Positions 9,192 to 19,223 of a stretch of DNA of 64,000 bases are shown piece after piece. A model generated the notes under the pieces. The model had not been told where the DNA came from and ran no database searches. It worked only from the letters and a program-made list of their open reading frames with translations. Source of the stretch: Roseiarcus sp963780825 (lineage in GTDB: Bacteria > Pseudomonadota > Alphaproteobacteria > Rhizobiales > Beijerinckiaceae); contig CAWADL010000024.1 in NCBI GenBank assembly GCA_963780825.1, positions 806,001 to 870,000 on the forward strand. The letters run 5' to 3'. Position 1 is the first letter of the stretch, and every line of letters begins with the position of its first letter. The translations under genes were made by a program, and so were the position numbers.

Positions 9192-11081
9192 CTATGCCGG
9201 CGCCACTGGCCCCAGCAGGGCGATGTCCGAGTGGCTTTCGGCAGGCAACAGAGAGTTTGCGGGATCGACCGCGGCGACGTTGGACGCCGCGGAGCAAAAC
9301 TCCAGAAAGGCCGGCTCTCTCGCGATCAGGTCCGAGTACGCGCCGGAATTCCGGAGACGACCTTTCTCCATCATGAAAATGGAGTCGCAGTTTCGAAGGA
9401 ACGCCAAGCGATGCGTGATGACGATTATCGTTTTTTTCCCTCTAAGACCGCCGACAACCTCGACGATCGCAGCTTCGGTCGCGGGGTCTAAATTCGCTGT
9501 CGCTTCGTCGATCACCAGCACGCCGGGGTCGCTGTACAGCGCTCGGGCGATGCCCAATCGCTGACGTTCGCCGCCCGAAAAGCGACCGCCGCGCTCGCCG
9601 ATGATCGCATCCAGTTCGCCCGGGCGCGAGCGAATGAGGTGATCGAGTTGGGCCGCGCGCAGGGCCTGCCAAACACGCTCGTCGTCGATCTCATCCTCAG
9701 GAGCACCGAAGGCGACATTGCGCCGAACGGTGTCATCGATCAAATAAACCGTCTGCGGAACATATCCGATGTTTCGTTGCCAGCCCGAAAGCTCGTCATG
9801 CAGATCGCGTCCGTCGACCAGGATCCGGCCCGAGCTCGGAACCAACAAGCCTAGTATGAGATCGGCGATAGTGGTCTTGCCCGCGCCGGTCGGACCTATG
9901 AAAGCTGCACAATGCCCCTTCGGGATTTCCAGCGACACATCGTCGATCGATGGTTTATGCGCTCCGGGATAGGCGTAGGATAGATGTTCGATCACCAGGG
10001 ATCGCCGTAAGGGTCTTGGCGCCGCCTGTTCTTCCGGTGACGCAGGTCGCGGCGCCGACGACCGCTGATGCAGGGCCTGCAGTTCGTTGTAGACCACTTC
10101 GGTTGATGCGTAGCGATAGCGAAGTTGTGCGAGCGCAGCGCTCACGCGGCTCATCGACGGGATCAGCCGCAGCGCCGCCAAGGCGAACATTCCCAGAAGC
10201 AGCAAGGTCGACTGCAAGTCCTCGCCGCGCCCCAGCAGGATGGCCGCGATCGCCACCATCGCGGTCACAGCGAGCGTATCGATGATAAAGCGAGGCAACG
10301 CCGCGAGCAGCGCCAGCGCGCGCACAGAATCAGCGAAACGATGGACATGGTAGCCGTGCCGATCCAAGAAGAACGATCGGCGGCCGGTCAGCATGATCTG
10401 TTTGACGCTGCTGATGGCCTGCTCAGCCCATTGAATTTTCATGCCGAAACTTTCCTCGGCATTGCGCCCCGCGGCCGCCAACTGAGGCTGCGTCAAGCGA
10501 TAAACCAGTATCGTTGGAAGGGCTAGAACAACCAGGGCGCCGAGAGTTGCGAGCGGCTCGACGAACATCAACAAGCCGCTCAGCGCCACCAGCACCAACA
10601 GCTCCGCCAATGCGATCAATAAGTTCACCATAAACCCGCTGGTGAAATCTTCCACCGAACGGGTGACGATTTTTATCAGCTCAGAGCTGTTGCGCTGGAG
10701 ATACAAAGTATAGGGGCCACGTAAATAACCGTCGAGCAACTGCCGGGCGAGGCTGACGTGTTTTTTCATCGCGTATCGAAACAGGCGGTCATAAAGCACG
10801 CCGAGGTAGATGGTTTTGAAGGCGAAGAAAATTATCAGAGCCGGTCCGAGCAGGAAGAACAATTGTCGCGGCTCGCTGATCTGCAGCTGCGAAAATACCC
10901 CGCCTGCATGCCCCGCTTTCGAGAGAAGCGTCGGATCCCTGAGCACCGCTATGAACGGCAAGATCAAACCAATGCTGACCAACTCGAAAAAGGCGCCGAG
11001 AGCCATCCCGCATAGCAGGACCGCGCCGACCATTCTTTCCTTCGGAGTGAGAATGTACCAAAGCTGAGTGATCAGCTTCAC
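9192..11081 (-). CDS. ABC exporter, PglK/MsbA-type lipid-linked glycan flippase
   Basis: A 629-residue half-transporter with its membrane domain fused to its ATPase. About six transmembrane segments fill residues 15-320. The ATPase follows, with Walker A GPTGAGKTT, signature FSGGERQRLG, Walker B VLVIDEATANLD and the H-loop VITHRL. The opening (ILTPKERMVGAVLL) resembles PglK-like flippases. In this locus it is the only candidate for moving the undecaprenyl-linked repeat unit across the inner membrane, since no MATE-type Wzx is present in the window. That role is inference. It sits between the tyrosine kinase and the chain-length gene on the same strand. Confidence 0.87.
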   Translation of the reverse strand: MKLITQLWYILTPKERMVGAVLLCGMALGAFFELVSIGLILPFIAVLRDPTLLSKAGHAGGVFSQLQISEPRQLFFLLGPALIIFFAFKTIYLGVLYDRLFRYAMKKHVSLARQLLDGYLRGPYTLYLQRNSSELIKIVTRSVEDFTSGFMVNLLIALAELLVLVALSGLLMFVEPLATLGALVVLALPTILVYRLTQPQLAAAGRNAEESFGMKIQWAEQAISSVKQIMLTGRRSFFLDRHGYHVHRFADSVRALALLAALPRFIIDTLAVTAMVAIAAILLGRGEDLQSTLLLLGMFALAALRLIPSMSRVSAALAQLRYRYASTEVVYNELQALHQRSSAPRPASPEEQAAPRPLRRSLVIEHLSYAYPGAHKPSIDDVSLEIPKGHCAAFIGPTGAGKTTIADLILGLLVPSSGRILVDGRDLHDELSGWQRNIGYVPQTVYLIDDTVRRNVAFGAPEDEIDDERVWQALRAAQLDHLIRSRPGELDAIIGERGGRFSGGERQRLGIARALYSDPGVLVIDEATANLDPATEAAIVEVVGGLRGKKTIIVITHRLAFLRNCDSIFMMEKGRLRNSGAYSDLIAREPAFLEFCSAASNVAAVDPANSLLPAESHSDIALLGPVAPA

Positions 11082-11151
11082 GTGCCAGGTCTCATGCGGA
11101 TGGACCGAAAGCAGCGCCGACCGCCGCGCGGATCGCCGTAGGGTCGCATTT

Positions 11152-12418
11152 TCAGGGCGGCAGCAACTTCACGCTTCGCCGTCTTGAGTATGTGGCCATC
11201 GGGATCGTCCCAATGACTTTCAAGCCGACGAAGGTCTCGAAATCGCTAATTCCGCGGACCCTCCGGTTGATGTATTCAAGGAAAAAGGCCACGCCCACGC
11301 CGAGCATTAGCCCTACGAGAAGTGATGTCATCGCAATGGCGCCGCGGCGCGGTCGACTGGGCGCATTTGGCGCAAGCGCTTGAGAAATGAGACGGGCGTC
11401 CGGCATCGCGTCGCCTCTAAGTTCCGCTTCCTTCAATTCCTTGGCGACGATCGCATAGGTCGTGCTTGCGACATCGGCATCGGTCTCCCGGAGTTGCAAC
11501 TCGCGTTCGACCGTCGGCAGCGTAGCCAAGTCCGCCTGATTCTCTTCGAGGAGTTTGAGAAGCCGAGCGCGTTTGCTCGCGTAGGTGCTGGCTTCGACAG
11601 TGCCCGAGCCCAACTTCTCATTTCCGTAGGTCGCGTCGAGTTTAGCGAGCTCCAATGTCACGTCGGAAAAGACTTTGAGCTTGGCCTGATATTCCGGATT
11701 GTAGAGAAAAACCCCGTGCTCAACCTTGTATTTTCGGAGACTTTCCCTGGTCTCCACCATCTTTTCTCGACTCTGGTCCAGCTCATCCTTCAGACGAACA
11801 GCCGCTTCCTTCCCCTCGGAAGTTTGCATCTTCTCCATATACTTTATGAATATTCTAGTGGCGGCATTAGCGATGTCGGCGGCCATCTGAGGATCTTGAT
11901 CGCTGGCGTCGATCTCGAAAACATACGTGTCTTCGTACGACTTCAGCACGAGGCTTTTGCTGAGATTGCCGACCGCTTTGGTAAAGGGATCTTCCTCGAT
12001 CACTCTGCCGTATCTGAACATCGAGAGCGTATTTTTGACAATCGGCCCTATCGCTTCATTGAACGAGCTCAGGAAACCACCGCCCTGCTTCCTCGGCCTG
12101 TGGTCCAATCCCAAGTCGCGCACGATTTCGCCAATGAGTTCTTGGCTTTGGATGATCTGGATGTAGGTCTTGGAGGCCGACTCGACGACAGGCGTCTGCG
12201 CCAGAGGATAGTCCGAGTATTCTTGAGTTCGAGCCATTCGCGCCGATCTTGATCGGGGAATGCGGCCGCACCAAAACTGTGGCCGAGGCCTCATATACTT
12301 CCGGTATTATGGCCGAAACGAAAGAAATGCCGTATCCCGCGAGCGCAGTTACGATGGTCAACGCCACAATCAGCAGCGTATGGCGACGCAACACGTCGAA
12401 GAGAGCGATGACTTCCAT
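11152..12418 (-). CDS. Wzz/GumC-type polysaccharide chain-length protein (frameshifted)
   Basis: Polysaccharide co-polymerase that sets chain length with the Wzy polymerase and partners the tyrosine kinase at 8318. It starts MEVIALFDVLRRHTLLI with a first transmembrane segment at about residues 15-38, then a periplasmic Wzz domain (YEASATVLVRP), a long coiled-coil middle (EGKEAAVRLKDELDQSREKM and after), and a second transmembrane segment (TSLLVGLMLGVGVAFFLEYI) near the C-terminus. The frame breaks at 12228-12229: with one A fewer the protein reads IKIGANGSTQEYSDYPLAQ. The kinase is on a separate gene, so this is the membrane half of a split Wzc. Confidence 0.86.
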
Positions 12419-12538
12419 TCGTGCGGGAACTTTCCCTATAGCTCACAACATCGGCGTTAACACGAAAACCGAACTTTCGCAACTACGATAGCCAACAGTA
12501 TTATTGTCGGCAGATGCGATCCAAGTGCGCCGTTCTTG

Positions 12539-14374
12539 TTAGTCTGGGTCGAAAACGTTACGATAGTCGAGCTTTAGCGCCGGGTTCTGCCGCTCCTTTC
12601 GCATCAAACAATCCCCGACGACCAGCACCTCGATCTCCGTGCCCATCAGACAGCGGAAAGCGTCCTCGGGCGAACAGGCGATCGGCTCGCCACGCACGTT
12701 GAAGCTCGTGTTGACCAGCACCGGGCAGGCGGTCTTGGCCTTGAAGGCCGAAATCAACGCGTGGTAGCGCGGGTTGCTCTCTTTATGGACAGTTTGCAGG
12801 CGCGCGGAATAATCGACGTGCGTGATCGCCGGGATTTTCGAGCGCACCCCATTGACCTTATCGGTTCCAACCCGCGCCGCGTCGACTTCGCTGAGCGGCA
12901 CACGGCGCTTTTCCGCGACATCGGCGACGATGAGCATATAGGGGCTGTCGCCGTCGTGCTCGAACCAATCGGCTACATCCTCGCGCAGCACGGAAGGCGC
13001 AAAGGGTCGAAAACTCTCCCGATACTTGACGCGCAGATTCAAAGTCTTCTGCATCGTCCGGCTCCGCGGATCGCCCAGGATGGAGCGGTTGCCGAGCGCG
13101 CGCGGTCCAAATTCCATGCGGCCCTGGAACCACCCGACCGCCTTTTCCTCGATCAGCGCGTCGACGGTGGCGTCGAGCAACTCTTCCTCATTCATCACGT
13201 CGAACACCGCGCCGCAGGCGGTGAGCCGACGCTCGATCTCGGCTTGAGCGAAGCTGGGCCCGAGGTAACTACCCTGCATCGCGTCGAGCGCGCCGAGCGG
13301 CAAGCGTGGTTGGTCGAGATAGAGGTGATAGACGGCGAGCGCCGCGCCCAGGGCGCCGCCGGCGTCGCCCGCGGCCGGCTGCACCCAGATCCGCTCGAAC
13401 TTGCCGTCGCGGACGATCTTTCCGTTGGCGACGCAGTTGAGCGCAACGCCGCCCGCCAAACACAAATTCTTGGCGCCGGTTTCGATGGCGATCGAACGCG
13501 TGAGCCTCAGCACGATCTCATCCGTGACGGCTTGGATGGAGGCGGCGAGATCCATTTCGCGCTGGGTCAACGGCGCGCTCTCATGGCGCGGTTCGCCGCC
13601 AAATAGCGCATGGAAGCGCGGGCTCGTCATGCTGAGCCCCGTGCAATAGTTGAAGTAGCTCTGATCGAGCCGGAAACTGCCGTCCGGCTTGAGGTCGACC
13701 AGATGGTCCAGGATCTCCTGAACGTACCGCGGCTCACCATAAGGCGCGAGCCCCATCATCTTGTATTCGCCGGAGTTCACTCGGAAACCGGTATAGGCGG
13801 TGAAGGCGGCGTAGAGCAGTCCCAACGAATGTGGGAAGTGGATTTCCTTTATCATCTGCAGCGAATGGCCGCGGCCGAGCGCCAGCGATGTCGTCGCCCA
13901 TTCGCCGACGCCATCCATCGTTAAAACCGCGGCCTCTTCAAACGGCGACGGGAAGAAGGCGGAGGCGGAATGGCTCTGGTGGTGTTCGGTGAACAGCAAC
14001 CGCTTGTCGCAATCGTAATCCGGAGCGATGCGCTGCAGCTCCTCGCGCAGCAACCGCTTCTGAAACAGTTTCTCCTTGATCCAGATCGGCAACGCTACGC
14101 GAAACGAGCTCAAGCCGCGGGGCGCGAAAGCCAGATAGGTTTCGAGCAGGCGTTCGAATTTCAGGAATGGCTTGTCATAGAAGACAACGTAATCCACGGC
14201 GCCGAGCCCGATCCCGGCCTCGCTCAGGCAATATTGAACGGCTTGGCGCGGGAAGCCGGAGTCGTTCTTCTTGCGGGTAAAGCGCTCCTCCTGGGCGGCC
14301 GCGATGATCCTACCGTCGGAAACAAGCGCCGCGGCGCTGTCATGGTAAAACGCCGAAATCCCCAAAATATACAA
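12539..14374 (-). CDS. NodU/CmcH-family carbamoyltransferase
   Basis: O-carbamoyltransferase that moves a carbamoyl group from carbamoyl phosphate to a hydroxyl, most likely on a sugar of this polysaccharide. A TTG at 14374 is chosen as start because the family begins MYILGISAFYHDSAA and here TTG precedes YILGISAFYHDSAA directly; it lies 8 bp after the stop of the next gene upstream. It has 611 residues, the usual length. Landmarks are EERFTRKKND, HHQSHSASAFF (metal/ATP site of the YrdC-like/Kae1-like fold), LTMDGVGEW, LAGGVALNCVANGK and the C-terminal domain MEFGPRALGNRS with NTSFNVRGEPI. It forms an operon with the DUF5989 and SxtJ genes. Confidence 0.9.
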   Translation of the reverse strand: MYILGISAFYHDSAAALVSDGRIIAAAQEERFTRKKNDSGFPRQAVQYCLSEAGIGLGAVDYVVFYDKPFLKFERLLETYLAFAPRGLSSFRVALPIWIKEKLFQKRLLREELQRIAPDYDCDKRLLFTEHHQSHSASAFFPSPFEEAAVLTMDGVGEWATTSLALGRGHSLQMIKEIHFPHSLGLLYAAFTAYTGFRVNSGEYKMMGLAPYGEPRYVQEILDHLVDLKPDGSFRLDQSYFNYCTGLSMTSPRFHALFGGEPRHESAPLTQREMDLAASIQAVTDEIVLRLTRSIAIETGAKNLCLAGGVALNCVANGKIVRDGKFERIWVQPAAGDAGGALGAALAVYHLYLDQPRLPLGALDAMQGSYLGPSFAQAEIERRLTACGAVFDVMNEEELLDATVDALIEEKAVGWFQGRMEFGPRALGNRSILGDPRSRTMQKTLNLRVKYRESFRPFAPSVLREDVADWFEHDGDSPYMLIVADVAEKRRVPLSEVDAARVGTDKVNGVRSKIPAITHVDYSARLQTVHKESNPRYHALISAFKAKTACPVLVNTSFNVRGEPIACSPEDAFRCLMGTEIEVLVVGDCLMRKERQNPALKLDYRNVFDPD

Positions 14375-14382
14375 CGTGCTAC

Positions 14383-14532
14383 CTAAAACAGCGTATATAT
14401 GAAGGGCGCGATCGCCGAACCGGCGCTGAGCACAACCAGCCCGCCCATGACCACCATCATCAATACGATCGGAATCAACCAGAACTTTTTTCGCACCCGC
14501 AGGAACGCCCACAGTTCAAGCACAAAAGCCAT
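14383..14532 (-). CDS. DUF5989 family small membrane protein (49 residues)
   Basis: A very short gene, easily missed. ATG at 14532 opens MAFVLELWAFLRVRKKFWL, followed by one strongly hydrophobic segment (IVLMMVVMGGLVVL) and the C-terminus AIAPFIYTLF, then TAG. Length, the opening ELWAFLRVRKKFWL and the ending PFIYTLF are typical of DUF5989 proteins, which occur between a carbamoyltransferase and an SxtJ-type membrane protein. Here it sits in exactly that place, 10 bp after sxtJ and 8 bp before the carbamoyltransferase. It probably tethers or stabilises the enzyme at the membrane; no function is established that I know of. Confidence 0.85.
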   Translation of the reverse strand: MAFVLELWAFLRVRKKFWLIPIVLMMVVMGGLVVLSAGSAIAPFIYTLF

Positions 14533-14542
14533 AACGCCCTCA

Positions 14543-14986
14543 TCAGAACTGATTCTTCATCGCCTCCGCCGCCGGTCGAGGCGGCTCATGTGCGATCCAG
14601 TAGCTCTCCGCCTCCGGCCTGGGCTTCAGGCGCAGAAGATCCTTCCCAGAGAGCCGCAGCGCGACGCCAATAGGCACGATCGTTACAACGTACAACACCG
14701 TCATGACAATCGGATTGACGACCTTGGAAAGCACGAGCCCGAACTTGAACCAGATCCGGTTCAGGGGAGAGAGCGCTGCGGGCCAGAGCACGGCGAAAGC
14801 GGCGAATACGATACCGGCGCCTAGCCAGAGCTCAGGATGGCTGCGACCGAACAGCCATCGAAAAGCCGCCACGAAAGCTAAGACGGCGCCGATGGTTAGA
14901 CCGAAGCGACGTTCCGTTGGACGAGCAAGATCTTCGCCCCGGGCGAGATTCTCGTGCAACATGGCGCCGGCGCCATCATCATGCAT
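14543..14986 (-). CDS. SxtJ family membrane protein
   Basis: Small integral membrane protein of the SxtJ family, found with NodU/SxtI-type carbamoyltransferases. The ATG at 14986 (MHDDGAG) lies 10 bases after GGAG; a GTG at 14989 and an ATG at 14962 are alternatives. Three to four hydrophobic segments follow (LTIGAVLAFVAAFRWLFG, LGAGIVFAAFAVLWPAAL, IVMTVLYVVTIVPIGVAL), then a polar tail (PRPEAESYWIAHEPP) typical of the family. It is first in the three-gene carbamoylation operon. It may help bring the carbamoyl acceptor or product to the membrane; that is inference. Confidence 0.8.
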   Translation of the reverse strand: MHDDGAGAMLHENLARGEDLARPTERRFGLTIGAVLAFVAAFRWLFGRSHPELWLGAGIVFAAFAVLWPAALSPLNRIWFKFGLVLSKVVNPIVMTVLYVVTIVPIGVALRLSGKDLLRLKPRPEAESYWIAHEPPRPAAEAMKNQF

Positions 14987-15190
14987 CACCCGCAAGCTCC
15001 GAAGGGGCCCAGACCGACAATGCCATGCCTCGCTTCCTGAGGGCCAAGTGCGAACACAGATGTGTATTATCTAACGACCTTGGCGCGCAAGCTCCACGAG
15101 AAATGCGAAAGTCGGCTAGGTGTAGGATGAGGGTTCTCGGGACGGCCTGGACTGGGGATCGCGGTTCGCAAACCTTGACCCTGCCTATGT

Positions 15191-15595
15191 CTACGTGGCG
15201 AGCAACTGCACATATTCGATGATTAAGCCTCTGGTGAAGCCGGGGCGCAAAAAATTACATATGAATGGACCGGCGCCTCGAACATGCTCAGGTTCGAGCA
15301 ATTTCGTCCCTTGAGCTTTAAATTCACGCGCAACGTCGTCGAGATCGGGAACTTGAAATGCGATATGATGCAAGCCGCCAGCGCCTTTGTTGAAGTCGGC
15401 GACGGGCCCTCCGTTCGGGATGATGAATTCGATCTGAGAGCCGTGCGTTGCTTTGGCGAATATGCATAGCGCCGACCATTGCGGCACGAACCCACGGTAC
15501 TCCTCCACCAAACCCAATAGGGACATCTGGCCAAGCGCATCACTTTCGTGAGGTTGAACGATGCCGACATGATGCAAGATGGGGACAGCTTTCAT
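15191..15595 (-). CDS. VOC (glyoxalase/epimerase-fold) protein
   Basis: Vicinal-oxygen-chelate fold protein starting MKAVPILHHVGIVQ, 134 residues. The two metal-binding His are visible as LHHVGIV and GLHHIAFQVPDL, with Glu in IEFIIPNG and IIEYVQ, the arrangement of methylmalonyl-CoA epimerase and glyoxalase I. It lies 52 bp after the MBOAT gene and on the same strand as MBOAT, FkbH and the acyl carrier protein. Its position suggests it acts on the acyl or hydroxyacyl unit that this group attaches to the polysaccharide. Substrate unknown. The gene appears intact. Confidence 0.75.
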   Translation of the reverse strand: MKAVPILHHVGIVQPHESDALGQMSLLGLVEEYRGFVPQWSALCIFAKATHGSQIEFIIPNGGPVADFNKGAGGLHHIAFQVPDLDDVAREFKAQGTKLLEPEHVRGAGPFICNFLRPGFTRGLIIEYVQLLAT

Positions 15596-15647
15596 TGCAA
15601 AAGACCTGGAGAAACAAAATGCGCCGTCACCTTCGATCATCCCCGAT

Positions 15648-17210
15648 CTAGAAATTGAAATACAAGAAGACCGACTGCCCGCGCTCGATGAACGCCACGC
15701 CTAGAAACAGGGTGACGCCGGCGAAAGCGAGCCCAAGCGCAGAGGGGCGCCAGGTCCAATCAATCAGAGGGCGCGCAGTGTCCCGCCATTCGCGCCAGTT
15801 CAATGCGGGATGGAAGCGTCCCATGATTTGTTGCGAATTCGGCATGAGAAACACTAGGCCGCCCGCGATGATTAGCGCCACGAGAAGGCCGCTGTCGATT
15901 CTTTCGCCCGGCAGCAGCCGCGCGCTAGCTAGCCCGCTCATGCTGCGCCAGATCCACGCGGCGTCGCCGGGCGTTGCCGCTCGGAACATGACGTTTGCAA
16001 GAACGACCGCCAGGAGGGTCAAGATGTGGTACGCGGCGGCGCCCCAAAGCTTAGGCGATGGAGGTGGGAGACCGGCTCTCTTGAATTTGCGGCGGCGGCC
16101 GGCCTGATAGAGCCGCCACGCTTCGTTTATGACGAGATATATTCCGTGCGCAGCGCCGAATAGGACAAAAGTCCAGCCGGCGCCGTGCCACAGCCCGACG
16201 ATCACGAAGGTGACGAATATCGGCAAGCCGGTGTCGAGAAGGAACCCGCTCCACCGGGTCAAACTCCAGGTCGCAGCCAGTCGGGTCAACGGCAGCGATA
16301 GCGGCTGGAAAATATAAGCCACGACAAAGCGCTGGAGCGTCATGTGCCAGCGTCGCCAATAATCCGTGATGCTCGCGGCTCGCAAGGGTGAGTGGAAATT
16401 GAGCGGCAGTCGGACCCCGAGCATACGCCCTAGTCCGATCGCCATATCCGAATAGCCGGAAAAGTCGAAGTAGAGTTGAAACGTGTAACCGACTGCAGCC
16501 ACCCATGCCGCTATGAGGCTGAGACCCTGACCATGCCGAACGCCGTCATAGAGCGGGTCCACGTAGATGGCCAAGGTGTCGGCGATGACAGTTTTCTTGA
16601 ACAATCCAATCGAGAATAATACCAAGCCTACCATAAGATTTCGCGCGATCAGCTTGCCAAATAATGGCCCTTGCAGCTGCGGCATCACTTCTTTGAAGTG
16701 TACGATCGGGCCCGCGATAAGTTGCGGAAAGAAGGCGGCGAAAAGCGAGAAATCAAGAACCCCGACTCGTCGCGTCTCACCCCTCGCGGTGTCGATGAGA
16801 TAAGCAATTTTCTGAAATGTGAAGAAGGATATCGCCAACGGAAGCGCGATCCGGTTTAGCTGGATGTGTGAACCAACCAACCCATTTACGTTGTCGACGG
16901 CGAAGTTGGCGTATTTGAACCATCCCAAGAACAACACGTCCGCGAGGACGCCGACGAAAAGGACAACCCGCACTTGCCTTCGTCGACCCGCCGCGGCGGC
17001 GCGTTGCATCCACTCCCCGGCAACATAGTTGAAAGCAATGGACAAAATCAGAAGCGGCAACTGGGACGGGCGCCACCACGCGTAAAAAGCCAACGACATG
17101 GAAAGCAGAACGACCTTGGCGGCCTGCTGGCTCCGCCTTCCGGCGCCATAGGTGAGCAGCAGCGAAAATGGCAGGAACGCAAATACAAAAACGAACGAAT
17201 TAAACAGCAT
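15648..17210 (-). CDS. MBOAT-family membrane-bound O-acyltransferase
   Basis: A 520-residue polytopic protein of the AlgI/DltB branch of the MBOAT superfamily, which carries acyl groups through the inner membrane to extracytoplasmic polysaccharides. The opening MLFNSFVFVFAFLPF is typical. About 11 membrane segments are predicted. The conserved motifs FPQLIAGPIVHF, YFDFSGYSDMAIGLG and GLWHGAGWTFVLFGAAHG are present, the last with the invariant catalytic His (WHGAGW). Neighbours upstream are FkbH, an acyl carrier protein and an SGNH-like protein, so the donor may be an acyl-carrier-bound unit, and the SGNH-like protein may be the periplasmic partner, as AlgJ/AlgX are for AlgI. Confidence 0.9.
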   Translation of the reverse strand: MLFNSFVFVFAFLPFSLLLTYGAGRRSQQAAKVVLLSMSLAFYAWWRPSQLPLLILSIAFNYVAGEWMQRAAAAGRRRQVRVVLFVGVLADVLFLGWFKYANFAVDNVNGLVGSHIQLNRIALPLAISFFTFQKIAYLIDTARGETRRVGVLDFSLFAAFFPQLIAGPIVHFKEVMPQLQGPLFGKLIARNLMVGLVLFSIGLFKKTVIADTLAIYVDPLYDGVRHGQGLSLIAAWVAAVGYTFQLYFDFSGYSDMAIGLGRMLGVRLPLNFHSPLRAASITDYWRRWHMTLQRFVVAYIFQPLSLPLTRLAATWSLTRWSGFLLDTGLPIFVTFVIVGLWHGAGWTFVLFGAAHGIYLVINEAWRLYQAGRRRKFKRAGLPPPSPKLWGAAAYHILTLLAVVLANVMFRAATPGDAAWIWRSMSGLASARLLPGERIDSGLLVALIIAGGLVFLMPNSQQIMGRFHPALNWREWRDTARPLIDWTWRPSALGLAFAGVTLFLGVAFIERGQSVFLYFNF

Positions 17211-17261
17211 GCGAGCGCAACCTCATGGATTCCCCGACCGGAGGCGCCACGCCGACACTGG

Positions 17262-19189
17262 TCAAGCGTCGATTGCGACAAGCGCGAGGGCGCTGTCTTG
17301 GATCTTGATTGGAAGATCGGGCGGCTCATAGTCCGCCAGGTCGAGGCGCCACTCGGTTGCCCCGTCCAACGCCGTTCTGGTGAGAGTGAATCCGAGAGAT
17401 TGATAGTGGCTCGCGACCATTCGGTTTTTGGGGGAGGGAAAGTATCGTCCTATGAGGCGCTTGGCCCCCTCGGACGCCGCAGCGGCTACGAAGTGGGCGA
17501 GAGCCGCTTCCTCAACTCGCCGCCCGAGCACCCGGCAGCTCATCAACCAAGTGTCAAACTCCCAAGCCTCGCCTAGCTTGTTCGCGATAATGACACTGAT
17601 AATTCCGTTGTCCCCGAAACGGTCGCTGAGACGAATCTGAATCGCGTGCTGTGAAGGATCGTTCTCCGCCAACTCGACTTCAGCCTCAGAGTAGCGGCGC
17701 GTCGTCAGATTAAATTGGTTCGATTTGTTGATCAACTGCGCCACGCGGGAACGCGAAAGCGCGTCGACGCGGCCTATGGCGCACACCATATCGAGAGAAG
17801 CGAGATAGGCGCCGAGATCTCTGCTCGACGAGAGCGCCTGGGCGCGCTGGCTGTTCGCCTGGTAAGATTCGGCTCGAAGCTGATCTTCCTTGGAAAAGCC
17901 GACGGCTTCAAAGTAGCCTGCGGCGGCCATCGCGCGCGGATAGAGCGCCGGGTCGTCGGGCAGTTCGGGCACTCCAACCAGAGGCAAGGCTGTGCGGACC
18001 TGCAAGCGTTCAGCGGGGTTGTCGTCGAGGAGGACGAGGGCGTCCACCCCGATGTTGAGGGCGCCGGCAATCGCCTTCAAGTTGGTGGCTTTGTCGCTCC
18101 AATTGGCTTGAAATACGGCAATGTGGTCCTCGCGAAGCAGCATGTCCGGATGTTTGCGGAATGGCGATCGCGCGGCATCCTCCTCGTTTTTCGAACACAC
18201 CGCCAGGATCACGCCGCGCGATCGCAATTCGAGCGCCATGGTCTGAATGGAGAGAAAGGCTTCGCCCGTGGATGATCCCTGACCCAACTTGATCCCGGCC
18301 AGACCGTCGTCGCCGATCACGCCGCCCCAGAGCGTGTTGTCGAGGTCGAGAACCAGGCACTTCTTCGACTTGCCGAGGACCGCAGCGATCGCTCTGGCGA
18401 CTATGTCCGCATAGACGGGGATGAGCCTAGGGCTGAACGCGAGTTTCGAGGCGTGCCAATGACCAGGCTCATGCCAAGTTTCGAGCCCGATCGACGTAGC
18501 AAGACGCGCAATGTCCACCAAGATGACACGCCCCTGGCTCGCCCAGTTGGCGATCCTGCGATTGAGCGACTCGATCATGGCGAAGGGCGAGCCCAGATAC
18601 ACTCGGTCGAAACTACCGAACAACGGATCCAGCGGGGGCGCCACGGTCTGGAGCAGAATCGCAGACTTTACCGAGGGACGCAGACCGTCGACGATCATTG
18701 CCAACTTCGACGCCGCGGCCTCGATCCTGGCCTCAGCCTCCCCCGCCGAACGGCTGCGCGGTCCAACCCAAGAACCCGCGCGTCGCTGGCGATCAGGGCG
18801 AAATCAAGTTTTGCCGCGTGGATATGGCTACGGCGATCCGTCGCCTCGTTCACGGCGCTATTGTAGTGGCCCTCCACCACCTCAATCAGCAAGCCATGGC
18901 GAAATCCCGAGCCGGCGATCGGGGGCGCCCATAGCGAGAGAACCCCATCTCCTATCAAGCCCAATCGGACAGGGTAGAGTTCGTCAACCCTGGATTTGCT
19001 GTCCTTGATCCAATGCGACAGCCCCGCCAATCGAGTCAGCTGCGGTTCGCTGAGAGAGGTGGCGGCAAGGGAGACCAAACGCTCGTAGAAATTCGGTTGG
19101 ATGGTCTCTGCGAGTTCCTCCTTCAGGGTGCGCAGACGGTCGCGGAAGTCGTGTGGCGCGGGCGGCAACCATTCCAGGTCAATCAGCAT
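17262..19189 (-). CDS. FkbH-like HAD-IIIC protein, glyceryl-ACP synthase type (frameshifted)
   Basis: FkbH-family proteins dephosphorylate 1,3-bisphosphoglycerate and load the glyceryl group on an acyl carrier protein. The HAD motif LVLDLDNTLWGGVIGD and a following LAVCSKNEED are clear. A GNAT-like C-terminal region follows (FGDNGIISVII, FDTWLMSCRVLGRRVE), as in the family. Start ATG at 19189 (MLIDLEWLPPAP) has AGGGGG five bases upstream. The N-terminal SGNH-like region is in another frame: the run CCCCC at 18740-18744 is one base short, and adding it gives RRGEAEARIEAAASKL. The acyl carrier protein gene immediately upstream is the natural partner. Confidence 0.87.
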
Positions 19190-19223
19190 GGCTGCCCCCT
19201 GCGCATTCCGCAAAGAATATTGG

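Noticed and set aside
12761..13606. Open frame of 281 codons on the plus strand
   Set aside because: Antisense to the carbamoyltransferase gene; no ribosome site or domain.
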